64,000 nucleotides of DNA from Candidatus Krumholzibacteriota bacterium (GCA_029262065.1 JAJDAC010000041.1:1-64000); one strand, 5' to 3'; positions 35,358-45,445 are shown, counted from the stretch's first letter. Numbers and translations: made by a program. The notes: generated by a model not told the origin, from the letters alone.

Positions 35358-37187
35358 ATGACCGTTGCCGCTCCCCGCACTCTTGACCGCCAGGAGATTG
35401 CCGACGAGTTCAAGTGGGAGCTTTCCCACATCTATCCCAACTGGGAGGCCTGGGAGGAAGGATTTTCCCGGCTGGCCACACTCATCGACGAAATTGCGGA
35501 GTTGAGGGGAACGCTGAGCGATGCCGCGGCCGTTCTGCGCGCGTTCCAGCAAAGCGATGATATGGAACAGCTTGCCCACCGCGTGTACTGGTATCCGTCG
35601 CTCATGCACGATCAGGACATGCGGGACAATCAAATCGAGGCCCGACGGCAACGGGTTTCACTTCTGCTTTCCAGGAGCGCAACCGCGGTGGCTTGGCTGA
35701 AGCCCGAGCTTCTGACCATTCCGATTCAGACCATGCAGCAGTGGCTGCGGGACAACGAAGATCTGGCGCTGTACGCCTTCTCCATCCAAGACCTCTACCG
35801 CCAACAGGAGCACGTACTCGACGAGACCAACGAACGGATTCTGTCGTTCTCTTCGCAGCTACAAGGTACGCCCAGCGACGCGTACGCCATGCTCACTACG
35901 GCCGACGCCCACTTTCCCACCGTGGAGCTTGTATCGGGCGAGAAGGTCAAGGTCACGCACGCACGCTACCACACGCTACTGAACACTTCGGTGGAACAAG
36001 CCGATCGTGCTGCGGCTTTCGGGGGCCTGTACGACATGTACGGTCGCCGTGCCAATACATTCGCGGCGATCTACAACGGTGTGTGCCAGCGCGATTGGTT
36101 CATTGCTCGCTCGCGCAATTACCCCAGCACGCTCGACGCCGCCCTCCACGGCAACGACATTCCGCCTACTGTCGTCGAAAACCTCCTGGCCACGACGCGC
36201 GCGGGGACCGAACCGTTGCGGCGGTACTTCCGCCTGAGAAAGCGGATACTGGGCCTCGAGAAAATCCACTTGTACGACGGCACCGTACCGCTGGTGAAGA
36301 CCCTCACGCGCTATTCGTATCAGGATGCCATGGATCGCACGCTGGAAAGCGTGACACCCCTGGGCCATTCGTACCGCACCACCATGGAACAGGGATTCCG
36401 GAGCGGCTGGGTTGACGTATACGAGAACGAAGGAAAACGTAGCGGCGCCTATTCGGCTCCGGTCTACGGCGTGCATCCGTACATGCTGATGAACTACGAC
36501 GATACTCTGGAGAACATGTTCACGCTGGCCCACGAAATGGGTCATTCAATGCACACGGTCCTATCGCATGAGCATCAACCATTTGTGTATTCGGGATACA
36601 CGATATTCGTAGCCGAGGTAGCTTCCACGCTGAACGAATCCCTTCTACTGAACCATCTGCTGGACCAGACCGACGATCCCAAAGAACGCATGCGCCTGCT
36701 ACAGCATGCCATCGACAGCATCGTCGGAACGTTCTACACGCAGGTACTGTTCGCCGATTTCGAACTACAAGCGCACCAGTTGGTTGAACGCGGTGAGCCG
36801 GTCACGGCCGATGCGCTCAACACCATCTACTTCGATCTCCTGAAAGCCTACTACGGCGACTCGATCGATCACGACGAGCGGTATCGCTTCACGTGGATGC
36901 GCATTCCGCATTTCTTCCGATCACCGTACTACGTGTATCAGTACGCTACGTGCTTCGCCTCGGCGGCTCAGATTCAGCGCAACATGGCCGATGCCACCGG
37001 AAGTGACCGGGAGGAAGTGGTCGAACGCTACCTGAACCTGCTTCGCTCGGGTGGCGACGATCATCCCATGCGCCAGTTGAAAAAGGCCGGGGTCGACCTT
37101 ACCCAACCGCACACCGTGCAAGCCGTGGTCGAACAACTGGCGTCCTTGGTCGAGCGGCTCGAACGAGAGACCGACGCAAGCGCCTAG
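35358..37187 (+). CDS. pepF: M3-family oligoendopeptidase F
   Basis: A 609-aa cytosolic zinc peptidase that degrades short peptides. The start is MTVAAPRTLDRQEIADEFKWEL, following an AAGGA-type site; the upstream ATG is less likely. The zinc motif LAHEMGHSMHTVLS is near residue 395 and the third ligand Glu is in FVAEVASTLNES about 25 residues later; PHFFRSPYYVYQYATCFA near 535 is the family substrate-binding block. Length and layout are those of PepF. No related genes are adjacent; it stands alone between two other transcription units. Confidence 0.93.
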   Translation: MTVAAPRTLDRQEIADEFKWELSHIYPNWEAWEEGFSRLATLIDEIAELRGTLSDAAAVLRAFQQSDDMEQLAHRVYWYPSLMHDQDMRDNQIEARRQRVSLLLSRSATAVAWLKPELLTIPIQTMQQWLRDNEDLALYAFSIQDLYRQQEHVLDETNERILSFSSQLQGTPSDAYAMLTTADAHFPTVELVSGEKVKVTHARYHTLLNTSVEQADRAAAFGGLYDMYGRRANTFAAIYNGVCQRDWFIARSRNYPSTLDAALHGNDIPPTVVENLLATTRAGTEPLRRYFRLRKRILGLEKIHLYDGTVPLVKTLTRYSYQDAMDRTLESVTPLGHSYRTTMEQGFRSGWVDVYENEGKRSGAYSAPVYGVHPYMLMNYDDTLENMFTLAHEMGHSMHTVLSHEHQPFVYSGYTIFVAEVASTLNESLLLNHLLDQTDDPKERMRLLQHAIDSIVGTFYTQVLFADFELQAHQLVERGEPVTADALNTIYFDLLKAYYGDSIDHDERYRFTWMRIPHFFRSPYYVYQYATCFASAAQIQRNMADATGSDREEVVERYLNLLRSGGDDHPMRQLKKAGVDLTQPHTVQAVVEQLASLVERLERETDASA

Positions 37188-37209
37188 GTCCAACCAACGC
37201 CGGCCGGGA

Positions 37210-38052
37210 CTACGGGCCTTGGCCGGACTCTCCCTCCAACCAACTCAGGGTGGCCCGCTTCAACTGCTTGAAGTCGGCGGCCACGAACAGCAGCGGCTGA
37301 AAATCCGTGGGGTCGTAGGGCGTGGTGGCCGCCACCTCGGCGTCGAAGGCTTTCAGCGTGGCCTGTGATTCGAACCTCTCCATTTCGCCGGCCGACGAGA
37401 GAATCCCCGCGCCCACGACCTTCACATCTCCGGCTTCGCGTACCAGTCCGTACTCCAGCGTAAACCAGTACAAGCGAGCAATTCGATCGATCTGAGCGTC
37501 TTCGGTTGCCACCTGCGCGGCTTGCCCGAAGGCCCGACTCAGCTCCACGAAGTCATCGTGCGCCAACGTGGGAGCATGCCCCACCAGCTCGTGCACCACA
37601 TCGGGTTCGGGGGTGTAGGAAGGTCGGCTGGTATGTCGGATGTACTGGGTTGAAAGGAATACGCCGTCACCCAGCCGCTCCAGAAACGCCCGCTGCGTCA
37701 CGAGCCCCGCCACCGGTTCCATCTGAAAGCCCGTGAGCCGCGCCAGATGTGTGTTCACGTCGCACAGCTGGGGAACCGCTGAGGCCGCCAGGGGGAGCCG
37801 CGCGTAGGCCTCGAGGACCTGGCGACAGGCGAAGCGCGAATGCGATTGTTGAAGCCGGGAAAGAAGCTGTCCCCAAAGGACATCTTCCTCGGGCGTGTAG
37901 GCAATTCGGGGAACCGGCTGACCGCGGCGAAACTCGCGAGCCACCCGCGCGATTTCGTTGCGCCGGGCGCGGTACGAAGCGTCGCGGAACCCGGGGTGAT
38001 CGGCGTCGAGATCGACCAGGTGCTCGGGTCCATGTCCGTGGGAAAGATCCAT
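37210..38052 (-). CDS. phhA: phenylalanine-4-hydroxylase
   Basis: A 280-aa monomeric aromatic amino acid hydroxylase: pterin- and iron-dependent conversion of phenylalanine to tyrosine. The start is the ATG of MDLSHGHGPEHL; upstream ATG extension would overlap the divergent glucanotransferase start region. Iron ligands are in PDVVHELVGHAPTL (two His) and YWFTLEYGLV (Glu), and the pterin/substrate loop IRHTSRPSYTPEPD precedes them. Length matches bacterial PhhA, which lacks the eukaryotic ACT domain. No pterin carbinolamine dehydratase (PhhB) gene is adjacent. The start is 69 bp from that of the divergent MalQ-like gene. Confidence 0.95.
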   Translation of the reverse strand: MDLSHGHGPEHLVDLDADHPGFRDASYRARRNEIARVAREFRRGQPVPRIAYTPEEDVLWGQLLSRLQQSHSRFACRQVLEAYARLPLAASAVPQLCDVNTHLARLTGFQMEPVAGLVTQRAFLERLGDGVFLSTQYIRHTSRPSYTPEPDVVHELVGHAPTLAHDDFVELSRAFGQAAQVATEDAQIDRIARLYWFTLEYGLVREAGDVKVVGAGILSSAGEMERFESQATLKAFDAEVAATTPYDPTDFQPLLFVAADFKQLKRATLSWLEGESGQGP

Positions 38053-38121
38053 GGTCCTGTTCCGTCCGGGGTTGCGAAGGGTCCGTTGGTGGGATCCTAC
38101 CAGTGCAGTACCATCGGCCCC

Positions 38122-39915
38122 ATGGAATACGGACCCATAGAACATTTTCAGACCGGCGTGGCGGCGGCGGTCTCAGCGCTGCGCACGCGTGACAGCCTCG
38201 GCTGCGGCGAATTCCTCGATCTGGTCGAGCTGGGCCGCTGGTGCAAATCGGTGGGCATGGACCTCATTCAGATTCTGCCGGTGAACGATAGCGGCTCCGA
38301 TGCCTCTCCGTACGCCGCCCTCAGCGCCTTCGCCCTGCATCCCATCTACGTTCGCCTCACGGCCGTTGCGGGGGCTGAAGACATGGCGACTGAATTCCAG
38401 GCCGCTCTCGAACCTCTTGAGAATACAGACAGACTCGAGTACGAGGCCGTGCTCGAAACCAAGCTCCGATTGTTGAGAATCGTATTCGACCGGGGTCACG
38501 AACCCCACGCGATCGACGAATGGATGCGACAGCGTGCGTGGGGCCGGACATATTGCGTTTTCCGAACACTCAGCCAGGTCCACCACGGACGGGCGTTCTG
38601 GGACTGGCCGCAGACGGACCTCTCGGCCGCGTTGGTCGAGGAGACCATGTCGAGCCATGCCGCCGATGTGCGCTTCTTCGCCTGGGTCCAGATCCAACTC
38701 GAAAACCAGCTGTTGGCCGCGTCACGATCCCTGATGGAAATGGGGGTTCGGCTGAAGGGTGACCTGCCCATTCTCCTGAACGAGAACAGCGCCGACGTGT
38801 GGGAACATCCCGAACTCTTCGACCGCGAATGGAAGGCCGGGGCGCCGCCGGACATGTTTGCCCACGACGGACAGAACTGGGGTTTTCCTTCCTATCGTTG
38901 GGACAAGCTGGCTCGCGACGACTACCGATGGTGGCGCGAGCGATTGCAGCACGCCGACCGTTTCTACCATGCGTTCCGGCTCGACCATGTACTGGGGTTC
39001 TTTCGCCTTTGGAGAATTCCCAAAGGCGAAGAGACCGGGCTGATGGGACAGTTTCACCCGAGCGTCCCCCTGCAAGTCGAGCATTTCACAGACCAAGGGT
39101 TCAGCGCCGAGCAGGTCCACGAATTCGCGCAGGCACGCGAGGATGCGTACGACCGATTGTTGCTGCCCCACGCGTCCCACGCCGACGGATTTCGACCGTT
39201 CTGGCACTTTTCCGAGGCGCGCCGTTTCCAGGATATGGAGGAATCGCAGCAAAACGCTTTCCGCCGCGTAATCGAGCAGGACGAGGCACGCCAGCAGGAA
39301 TCGTGGGCCAATCACGGCCGCGAGATCCTGACCATGGTCACCGGCACGACCAACATGCTCGTCTGTGCGGAAGATCTGGGCGCGGTGCCCAATTGTGTTC
39401 CCGAGGTACTCAACGAATTGAACATCCTGGGCTTGCGCGTGGAACGTTGGCAACGTAGATGGGACGACACGGGATCGCCGTTCAAGCCGCCCGAGGACTA
39501 CGAGCGACTGACGGTGTGTTCGCCGTCGGGGCACGATACGTCCACGCTGCGCGGATGGTGGCAGGAGAACGAAGACGAGCGTCGAGCCTACATCGAAGCC
39601 GCGGGTCTGGACCACGACGCCCATGGCCGTGAGACCCTGGATCGTGAGACCCTGGGCAGGATCATCCAACGCAATCTGGCCAGCAATTCGCTGCTGTGCA
39701 TATTCGCGTTGCAAGACCTACTGAATCTGGTGGACGGACTGGGCCACGACGACCCCGCCGCGGAACGGGTCAATGTTCCGGGCACCCCCAGCAACGGGAA
39801 CTGGCGCTATCGCATGCGAGTGCCGGTGCACGAAGTGTCCGCGCACGAAACATTGCGGAAAAAACTGAACAAATGGTTGGGTCGGCGACGCGAGCGATCC
39901 ATCGAGCCGGCCTAG
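38122..39915 (+). CDS. malQ: 4-alpha-glucanotransferase
   Basis: A 597-aa GH77 enzyme (amylomaltase) that transfers glucan segments between maltodextrins in glycogen or maltose metabolism. The start is MEYGPIEHFQTG. Active-site blocks are LPVNDSGSDASPYAALSAFA near 53-72, FRLDHVLGFFRLW near 290-302 (nucleophile Asp), CAEDLGAVPNCVPEVL near 416-431 (acid/base) and CSPSGHDTSTLRGWW near 471-485. Length is within the family range, with the compact plant-like core. It converges on bacterioferritin with a 4-bp overlap. No other glycogen gene is in the window. Confidence 0.93.
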   Translation: MEYGPIEHFQTGVAAAVSALRTRDSLGCGEFLDLVELGRWCKSVGMDLIQILPVNDSGSDASPYAALSAFALHPIYVRLTAVAGAEDMATEFQAALEPLENTDRLEYEAVLETKLRLLRIVFDRGHEPHAIDEWMRQRAWGRTYCVFRTLSQVHHGRAFWDWPQTDLSAALVEETMSSHAADVRFFAWVQIQLENQLLAASRSLMEMGVRLKGDLPILLNENSADVWEHPELFDREWKAGAPPDMFAHDGQNWGFPSYRWDKLARDDYRWWRERLQHADRFYHAFRLDHVLGFFRLWRIPKGEETGLMGQFHPSVPLQVEHFTDQGFSAEQVHEFAQAREDAYDRLLLPHASHADGFRPFWHFSEARRFQDMEESQQNAFRRVIEQDEARQQESWANHGREILTMVTGTTNMLVCAEDLGAVPNCVPEVLNELNILGLRVERWQRRWDDTGSPFKPPEDYERLTVCSPSGHDTSTLRGWWQENEDERRAYIEAAGLDHDAHGRETLDRETLGRIIQRNLASNSLLCIFALQDLLNLVDGLGHDDPAAERVNVPGTPSNGNWRYRMRVPVHEVSAHETLRKKLNKWLGRRRERSIEPA

Positions 39916-40394
39916 GCCTTACCGTTGTCCTGGATTTGTTCGGTCAGGAAGTTGTCGAGTCCCACTTCTTCGATCAGGCCCAACTGCGTTTCCAGCCAAT
40001 CCACGTGCTCTTCGCTGTCCACCAGGATGCGCTCGATCAGGTCTCGCGAAACCGCGTCGCCACGGGATAGGCACTTTTCAACGGCCCCGCGGTACAGCAT
40101 TACGCCACCGGTTTCCATGGCCAGGTCGTGCTGAAACATCAGCGGAACGGTGCTACCCACATGGATCTGGTTGTAGCGGGAGATCGCCGGCACCCCTTCC
40201 AGAAACAGAATTCGCTGAATGAGCTGATCGGCGTGGCGCATCTCTCCGATCGATTCCTCGTAGACCTTCTTGCCCAACCCCAGATAGCCCCAGTCCTGCA
40301 ACATCCGCGCGTGGATGAAGTATTGGTTGATGGCGGTCAACTCGACGGAGAGACCGTCGTTCAGCACCTTGATGATTTCCTGGTCACCCTTCAT
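39912..40394 (-). CDS. bfr: bacterioferritin
   Basis: A 160-aa ferritin-like iron store. The start MKGDQEIIKVLND matches bacterioferritin. Di-iron ligands are Glu18-type in LSVELTAINQYF, Glu-x-x-His in IGEMRHADQ, and Glu/His in SEEHVDWLE; the Met of the GEMRH block is the axial heme ligand, so it can bind heme between subunits. RILFLEGVP is the usual signature. It forms 24-subunit shells that oxidise Fe(II) and store it as mineral. No bacterioferritin-associated ferredoxin gene is adjacent. It overlaps the convergent malQ end by 4 bp. Confidence 0.96.
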   Translation of the reverse strand: MKGDQEIIKVLNDGLSVELTAINQYFIHARMLQDWGYLGLGKKVYEESIGEMRHADQLIQRILFLEGVPAISRYNQIHVGSTVPLMFQHDLAMETGGVMLYRGAVEKCLSRGDAVSRDLIERILVDSEEHVDWLETQLGLIEEVGLDNFLTEQIQDNGKA

Positions 40395-40554
40395 CACACA
40401 CTCCCCGGGTGGAATCCTGCAACTTACAACGCCCAGGTATGGTAGGTCTCCAATCACCCTCGCGTCCAGTAGCGCGGTGGACCCTTGTCAGCCGCGGCGC
40501 CGTGTGCGAGCCTGGTTGGCCCTCCGCATGCTCTTCCACCCTCAGGATCATCCC

Positions 40555-41787
40555 ATGTCCCAACCCATGGCCGTCGACAAACTGCGGGAACGCTTTCCCG
40601 CCCTGGCCACGGAATGGGCCTACCTCGACAACGCCGGCGGCTCACAGATGCTGGGCGCGGCGGCCGAACGATTTGCTGAGTATGCGTTCAGCTCCATGGT
40701 CTCCTACGGAGGTCCGTACGAAGCCTCGGTCCTGGGACGCGAGCGGCTGACGCAGGCGGGCGAATCGTTGGCTCACCTGGTCAATGCGGCCCATGGCGAA
40801 GAGATCATTCTGGGTTCATCGGCCACGCAACTGCTCACCAACCTTACGTTATCGCTCGAGCAGCGGATGCAGCCCGGCGACGAGATCATCGTGAGCCAGG
40901 CCGAGCACCAGGCCAACGTGAGTCCCTGGGAGCGATTGAAATCGCGGGGAGTGGGGCTGAAGACCTGGCCCATGAACACCGATTCGGGTCGCTTGGAGTT
41001 CGTCGACCTGGCTCCCCTGCTTACTCCGCGCACGCGAATGGTGAGTTTCACGCACTGCTCGAACATTCTTGGTGCCATCCACGACGTCCCTGGTCTGACG
41101 CGCCAACTACGAGAGACGTACGACGGGTGGATCTGTGTCGACGGCGTGGCCTACTCGCCGCATCGGGCGGTGGACGTGCAGGCCGCCGGCGTCGATTTCT
41201 ACGTGGTCAGCCTATATAAGGTGTTCGGTCCGCACGTGGGACTGCTGTACGGCCGGCGCGAAGTGCTTTTGGACCTCCCGGGCATCAACCACCCTTTTTT
41301 GCCAGCCGACGCCATTCCCTACAAGTTCCAACCCGGCAACGCGAACCCCGAGCTGGCCCACGCCTGTACCGCCATCGTGGACTATCTGGATGATGTGGGC
41401 AGCACCGGCGCACCAAAGGCCACGAAACGAGAAAACATCGAGCGCGCGTACCAGGCGTTCGCGACTCATGAAGCAGAGCTCGCCGAGCAGTTCCTTGACT
41501 TTCTCCAATCGAAACCTCGAGTGCGCCTTCTGGGCCCAGCCACGTCCGACGCGAACGAACGCGTGGCCACCATTTCGTTTCAGGCCGAGGGTCTCGACGC
41601 CTCTACTGTTCCAGCCCACCTTGCGCTTCGCAAGGTGGGCGTGCGAGCGGGCAATTTCTACGCGATGGGCTTGGCCCGCAGCATGGGGTTCGATGACCCT
41701 GGCGGCGTGGTTCGTATTTCCATTGCCCATTACAACACCGCCAGTGAGATCGAGCGGACCATCCACGGATTGGATGAACTCCTGTGA
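40555..41787 (+). CDS. class V aminotransferase, SufS-like (VC1184 type)
   Basis: A 410-aa PLP enzyme of aminotransferase class V. The start MSQPMAVDKLRERFPAL is preceded by an AGGA-type site. YLDNAGGSQMLG near residue 22, GSSATQLLTNL near 87 and DFYVVSLYKVFGPHVGLLYG near 215, with the PLP lysine in SLYK, fit the VC1184-like cysteine-desulfurase-related group. No clear catalytic Cys loop like that of IscS/SufS is seen, so desulfurase activity is uncertain. Its stop lies just before the tricorn gene start, so the two are likely co-transcribed. Confidence 0.85.
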   Translation: MSQPMAVDKLRERFPALATEWAYLDNAGGSQMLGAAAERFAEYAFSSMVSYGGPYEASVLGRERLTQAGESLAHLVNAAHGEEIILGSSATQLLTNLTLSLEQRMQPGDEIIVSQAEHQANVSPWERLKSRGVGLKTWPMNTDSGRLEFVDLAPLLTPRTRMVSFTHCSNILGAIHDVPGLTRQLRETYDGWICVDGVAYSPHRAVDVQAAGVDFYVVSLYKVFGPHVGLLYGRREVLLDLPGINHPFLPADAIPYKFQPGNANPELAHACTAIVDYLDDVGSTGAPKATKRENIERAYQAFATHEAELAEQFLDFLQSKPRVRLLGPATSDANERVATISFQAEGLDASTVPAHLALRKVGVRAGNFYAMGLARSMGFDDPGGVVRISIAHYNTASEIERTIHGLDELL

Positions 41788-41813
41788 TCCAAACCAAACG
41801 CAAGGAGACTGAC

Positions 41814-44800
41814 GTGCGACGGCTAGGAATTCTGATCTGCATCCTATGGGGGGCCGGGTTCGCTTGGCCTGGACAACCGGTTGCGCAAACCCAAGACTCT
41901 GCGCCCGAAACCAGATTGCTGCGTTTCCCCGACTGTCACGAAACCTTCGTGGCGTTCGTCTACGCCGGAGACATCTGGCGCGCCCCCATTGAAGGTGGCA
42001 CCGCCCGACGCCTGACCTCGCACGAAGGCTTCGAACTGGTTCCGAAAATCTCCCCCGACGGCAGTCAGATTGCGTTCACGGCCGAGTACTCGGGTACGCG
42101 TCAGGTCTACGTAATGCCCTCCAACGGTGGCACCCCCAAACAGCTGACGTACTACAACGATGTGGGTGTACTTCCCAACCGCGGCGGTTTCGACAACTGG
42201 ATTCAGGACTGGACACCGGACGGAAAGATCCTGGTACGCATGAACCGCACTCCCATGAGCCCGCGCTACGGGCGATATTTTCTGGTGGATCCCAACGGCG
42301 GCCTCGAGACCCCTCTGGATCTTCCCCACGGAGGCTCGGCCTCGCTCTCTCCCGACGGCAACACCCTGGCCTACACGCCCTACGACCGCGAGTTCCGCAC
42401 GTGGAAACGTGCTCGGGGCGGCCGAGCGCAGGACCTGTGGACCTACGACCTGAAGGCCCACAAGTCGACCCAGCTGACGACGTTCACGGGTACCGACAAT
42501 TTCCCCATGTGGGTCGAAGACGATACGATCTACTTCACCAGCGATCGCGAATACACGCTGAATCTGTTTCGGTACACACCCTCCACCAAACAGATCGCCA
42601 AGGTTACCCAGTTCGACGACTACGACGTCCTGTGGCCCGGCTTTGGGCCCAAGAACATCGTCTTCCTGAACGGCGGTTACCTGTACACGTACGATCTGGC
42701 CGACGGAAATACGAAACGCTTGTCGATCAGCATCGAAAGTGAACTTCCCTACACGCTTCCCTACTTCAAGGATGTCAGCGACGACGTGCGGGCGGGGAGC
42801 ATCTCTCCCAGCGGCGCGCGGGCGGTGCTGGAAGCTCGGGGCGATCTGTTTTCCGTGCCTGCGTCCGATGGCGCCATCCGCAATCTCACGCTTACCCAGG
42901 GGGTACGGGAACGGGACCCGGCCTGGTCGCCCGACGGCAAACACATTGCCTACCTGTCCGACGAGAGCGGTGAGTACCAGTTGTACGTCCGCAGCCAGGA
43001 CGGCCGCGAAGCCGCCAGACGCGTAGGAGACATTGGCGCCAACTGGCCATCACAACCGGTCTGGAGTCCCGATTCGTCCAAACTGGTTTTCTTCGATGGC
43101 GCCATGCGCCTGCGCATGCTCGACGTCGCCAGTGGGCGCCTTACCGAAGTGGACACCGGCAGTGCACAGGGCGACCTGAACGGAATCAAATGGTCACCCG
43201 ACAGCAAGTGGTTGGCCTACGACAAGACCCGGGATGCGCGCTTGTCGGGCATCAGTCTGTATTCGCTCGAGCAGAGCAAGGTGTTCGACCTGGGCGATGG
43301 CCTGACGACCGACGTGAGCCCGGCCTTCAGCCACGACGGTCGGACGCTGTTCTTCCTGAGCAATCGTGACTACCAGATCAACTTCTCCGATTTCGAATTC
43401 AATTACGTCTACGATCGCTCGACGCGCGTATACGCAGTGGCCTTGGATGCCAGCGAACCCGCCCTGTTCGCCCCCAAGTCCGATGAAGAGGCTGGTAACA
43501 CCGACGAAGATGGCGACTCCGAAGACTCAGACGAAAAGGGTGACAAGGAGGACAAACCAGCCTTCAAACTCGATATCCCAGGAATCCCAGCCCGCACCAT
43601 CGCCCTCCCCGGCCTGCCCGCGGGCGACTACTCACAGGTCACAGCCACCGAAGGCGCCGTCTACTACGTACGCAGCGACGATGACGGCAACGCTCTGTAT
43701 CGCTTCGATCTCGAGGAGCGTGAAGAAGCCAAGGTCATGGATGGCGTAGGCGGCTACGAGATCTCGGCCGACGGCAAGAAACTTCTCTACACCTCACGAG
43801 GTCAATTCGGCATCGCCGATGCCAAGGCCGGGGCGGAAGGCGAGCCGCTGGACCTGAGCACGATGTCCATGAAGATCGACCCGCGCCGCGAATGGCAGCA
43901 GATCTTCGACGAGACGTGGCGTGTGGGTCGTGACTACTTCTACGACTCCAACATGCACGGCCTGGATTGGGAAGCCATGCGCACGCGCTACGGACAACTT
44001 GTCCCTCACGTGGCCCACCGTACCGACCTGGACTTCATTCTGGGAGAACTCGCCGGCGAACTCATGGCCGGACACGCGTACGTGATCGGTGGCGACCACC
44101 CGCGCGTGGAGCGCATCGAGGGCGGCATGCTGGGCTGCGAGTTCGAAGCCCACAGTTCCGGATACTTTCGCTTCGCGAAGATCTTCCCCGGTGAAAATTG
44201 GGACGCCGCGTATCGTTCGCCGTTGACCGAACCCGGCGTGGACGTGGACGAAGGGGACTACCTGTTGGCCATCGATGGCGTGGAACTCAAGACCACCGAC
44301 AATCCGTACCGGCTGCTCGAGGGCAAGGGCAACGCCACCGTCACCATTACGGTGAGTTCCAAGCCCAGCTCGAGCGACTCGCGCGACGTCATGGTGCGTC
44401 CGGTTACCAGTGAGCTGAATCTCCGGTACCTGGACTGGGTGCGCACACGCATGGCCATGACCGAGAAGCTCTCTGGTGGGCGCGTGGGCTACATGCACTT
44501 GCCCAACACTGCCATCGCCGGTAACCGCATGCTGCAGAAACTGTGGTACAGCCAATCGCAGAAGGAAGCGTTGATCGTCGACGATCGCTACAACGGCGGC
44601 GGCTTCATTCCCGATCGCATGATCGAGTACCTCACCCGCCGCACATGGTCGTACTGGGACCGCCGCGACAGAATGACCATGCGTACTCCAGGCTTTGCCC
44701 ACGATGGCCCCAAAGCCATGCTCATCAACGGGTACGCGGCTTCCGGTGGCGACGCGCTACCCTACTACTTCCGCCTGAACCGCCTGGGCAAGCTCATCGG

Positions 44801-45092
44801 CACGCGCACCTGGGGCGGCCTCATTGGTATTTCGGGTAACCCCACCGGCGTGGACGGAGGCGGGATTCTCTACCCGGTCTTCCGTTTCTACGACACCCAG
44901 GGCAATTGGGCGGTCGAGAACGAAGGCGTGGCACCCGACATCGAAGTGCTCGACCTACCCGAAGAACTTCGCCAGGGGCGGGACCCCAGCCTCATGCGGG
45001 CGGTCGACGAGTTGTTGAAGGAGCTGAAAGAGCGACCGTGGACGCATCCGAAACCGCCGACGCCGCCGAATCTGGTGGAGGAGCTGAAGTAG
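41814..45092 (+). CDS. secreted tricorn-like S41 protease
   Basis: A 1092-aa exported peptidase of the tricorn/S41 type. The start is a GTG with AAGGAG seven bases upstream; residues 1-25 form a signal peptide (ending PVAQTQ). Six-bladed and seven-bladed beta-propellers (about 30-650, with repeats such as S-P-D-G-K and S-x-D-S-K-W) lead to a PDZ domain near 780-860 and the S41 domain, whose nucleophile is the Ser in NGYAASGGDALPYYF near residue 983. A strongly acidic linker of Glu/Asp repeats lies around 555-580. It degrades peptides in the periplasm. It is tightly linked to the class V aminotransferase gene upstream. Confidence 0.92.
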   Translation: MRRLGILICILWGAGFAWPGQPVAQTQDSAPETRLLRFPDCHETFVAFVYAGDIWRAPIEGGTARRLTSHEGFELVPKISPDGSQIAFTAEYSGTRQVYVMPSNGGTPKQLTYYNDVGVLPNRGGFDNWIQDWTPDGKILVRMNRTPMSPRYGRYFLVDPNGGLETPLDLPHGGSASLSPDGNTLAYTPYDREFRTWKRARGGRAQDLWTYDLKAHKSTQLTTFTGTDNFPMWVEDDTIYFTSDREYTLNLFRYTPSTKQIAKVTQFDDYDVLWPGFGPKNIVFLNGGYLYTYDLADGNTKRLSISIESELPYTLPYFKDVSDDVRAGSISPSGARAVLEARGDLFSVPASDGAIRNLTLTQGVRERDPAWSPDGKHIAYLSDESGEYQLYVRSQDGREAARRVGDIGANWPSQPVWSPDSSKLVFFDGAMRLRMLDVASGRLTEVDTGSAQGDLNGIKWSPDSKWLAYDKTRDARLSGISLYSLEQSKVFDLGDGLTTDVSPAFSHDGRTLFFLSNRDYQINFSDFEFNYVYDRSTRVYAVALDASEPALFAPKSDEEAGNTDEDGDSEDSDEKGDKEDKPAFKLDIPGIPARTIALPGLPAGDYSQVTATEGAVYYVRSDDDGNALYRFDLEEREEAKVMDGVGGYEISADGKKLLYTSRGQFGIADAKAGAEGEPLDLSTMSMKIDPRREWQQIFDETWRVGRDYFYDSNMHGLDWEAMRTRYGQLVPHVAHRTDLDFILGELAGELMAGHAYVIGGDHPRVERIEGGMLGCEFEAHSSGYFRFAKIFPGENWDAAYRSPLTEPGVDVDEGDYLLAIDGVELKTTDNPYRLLEGKGNATVTITVSSKPSSSDSRDVMVRPVTSELNLRYLDWVRTRMAMTEKLSGGRVGYMHLPNTAIAGNRMLQKLWYSQSQKEALIVDDRYNGGGFIPDRMIEYLTRRTWSYWDRRDRMTMRTPGFAHDGPKAMLINGYAASGGDALPYYFRLNRLGKLIGTRTWGGLIGISGNPTGVDGGGILYPVFRFYDTQGNWAVENEGVAPDIEVLDLPEELRQGRDPSLMRAVDELLKELKERPWTHPKPPTPPNLVEELK

Positions 45093-45137
45093 GCGGGGTC
45101 GCGACTAGGTATTCGGGTTGAACCTACTCGTCCCAGG

Positions 45138-45172
45138 CGGAGGCCGCCCGGGACCTAATAGTCCGGCCTCCG
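45138..45172. terminator. intergenic hairpin between convergent genes
   Basis: CGGAGGCC (45138-45145) pairs with GGCCTCCG (45165-45172), with an inner GGAC/GTCC stem. It lies between the tricorn stop and the opposite small gene and may stop transcription from both sides, but there is no U-tract. Confidence 0.4.
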
Positions 45173-45178
45173 GCCGTC

Positions 45179-45445
45179 CTATTGGCACTCCACGCTGGTT
45201 GGGGGGACTCGATCACACTCGATCCTCTCGGCCATGCTTGAAGTAGGAAGCGATCCGCAGGCCGACTCGGTGGCCGAGCGGATCGCATCTTCCTTGGTGC
45301 GTCCGCTGCCGGTGCGGCAGACGGTCTGGTTCTTGTAGGTCATGCACACTTCACAGGTGGCGTCGCTCACGCCGGTCAACGAACTGTAGACGAGCAAACC
45401 CACCAGCAGAATTACCACGAGCGACAGAATGGCGGACTTGGACAT
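45179..45445 (-). CDS. small Cys-rich exported protein
   Basis: An 88-aa protein starting MSKSAILSLVVILLVGLLVYSS, a signal-anchor or uncleaved signal peptide, followed by a 60-residue soluble part with six Cys residues, including CEVCMTYKNQTVCRTG and a final ECQ. The spacing suggests disulfide bonds outside the cytosol. No family was recognised. The start is divergent from the DUF1579-like gene, whose leader overlaps it. TAG stop lies in the hairpin region between convergent genes. Confidence 0.65.
   Translation of the reverse strand: MSKSAILSLVVILLVGLLVYSSLTGVSDATCEVCMTYKNQTVCRTGSGRTKEDAIRSATESACGSLPTSSMAERIECDRVPPTSVECQ

Noticed and set aside
37365-37385. A tRNA T-loop-like GGTTCGAATC on the minus strand
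   Set aside because: It lies inside the phenylalanine hydroxylase coding sequence and no other tRNA parts surround it.
45090-45190. A fourth, degenerate copy of the repeat family
   Set aside because: GTAGGCGGGG and CCTATTGG words resemble arms, but no conserved core or matching arm pair is present; the region is better read as a simple hairpin between convergent genes.
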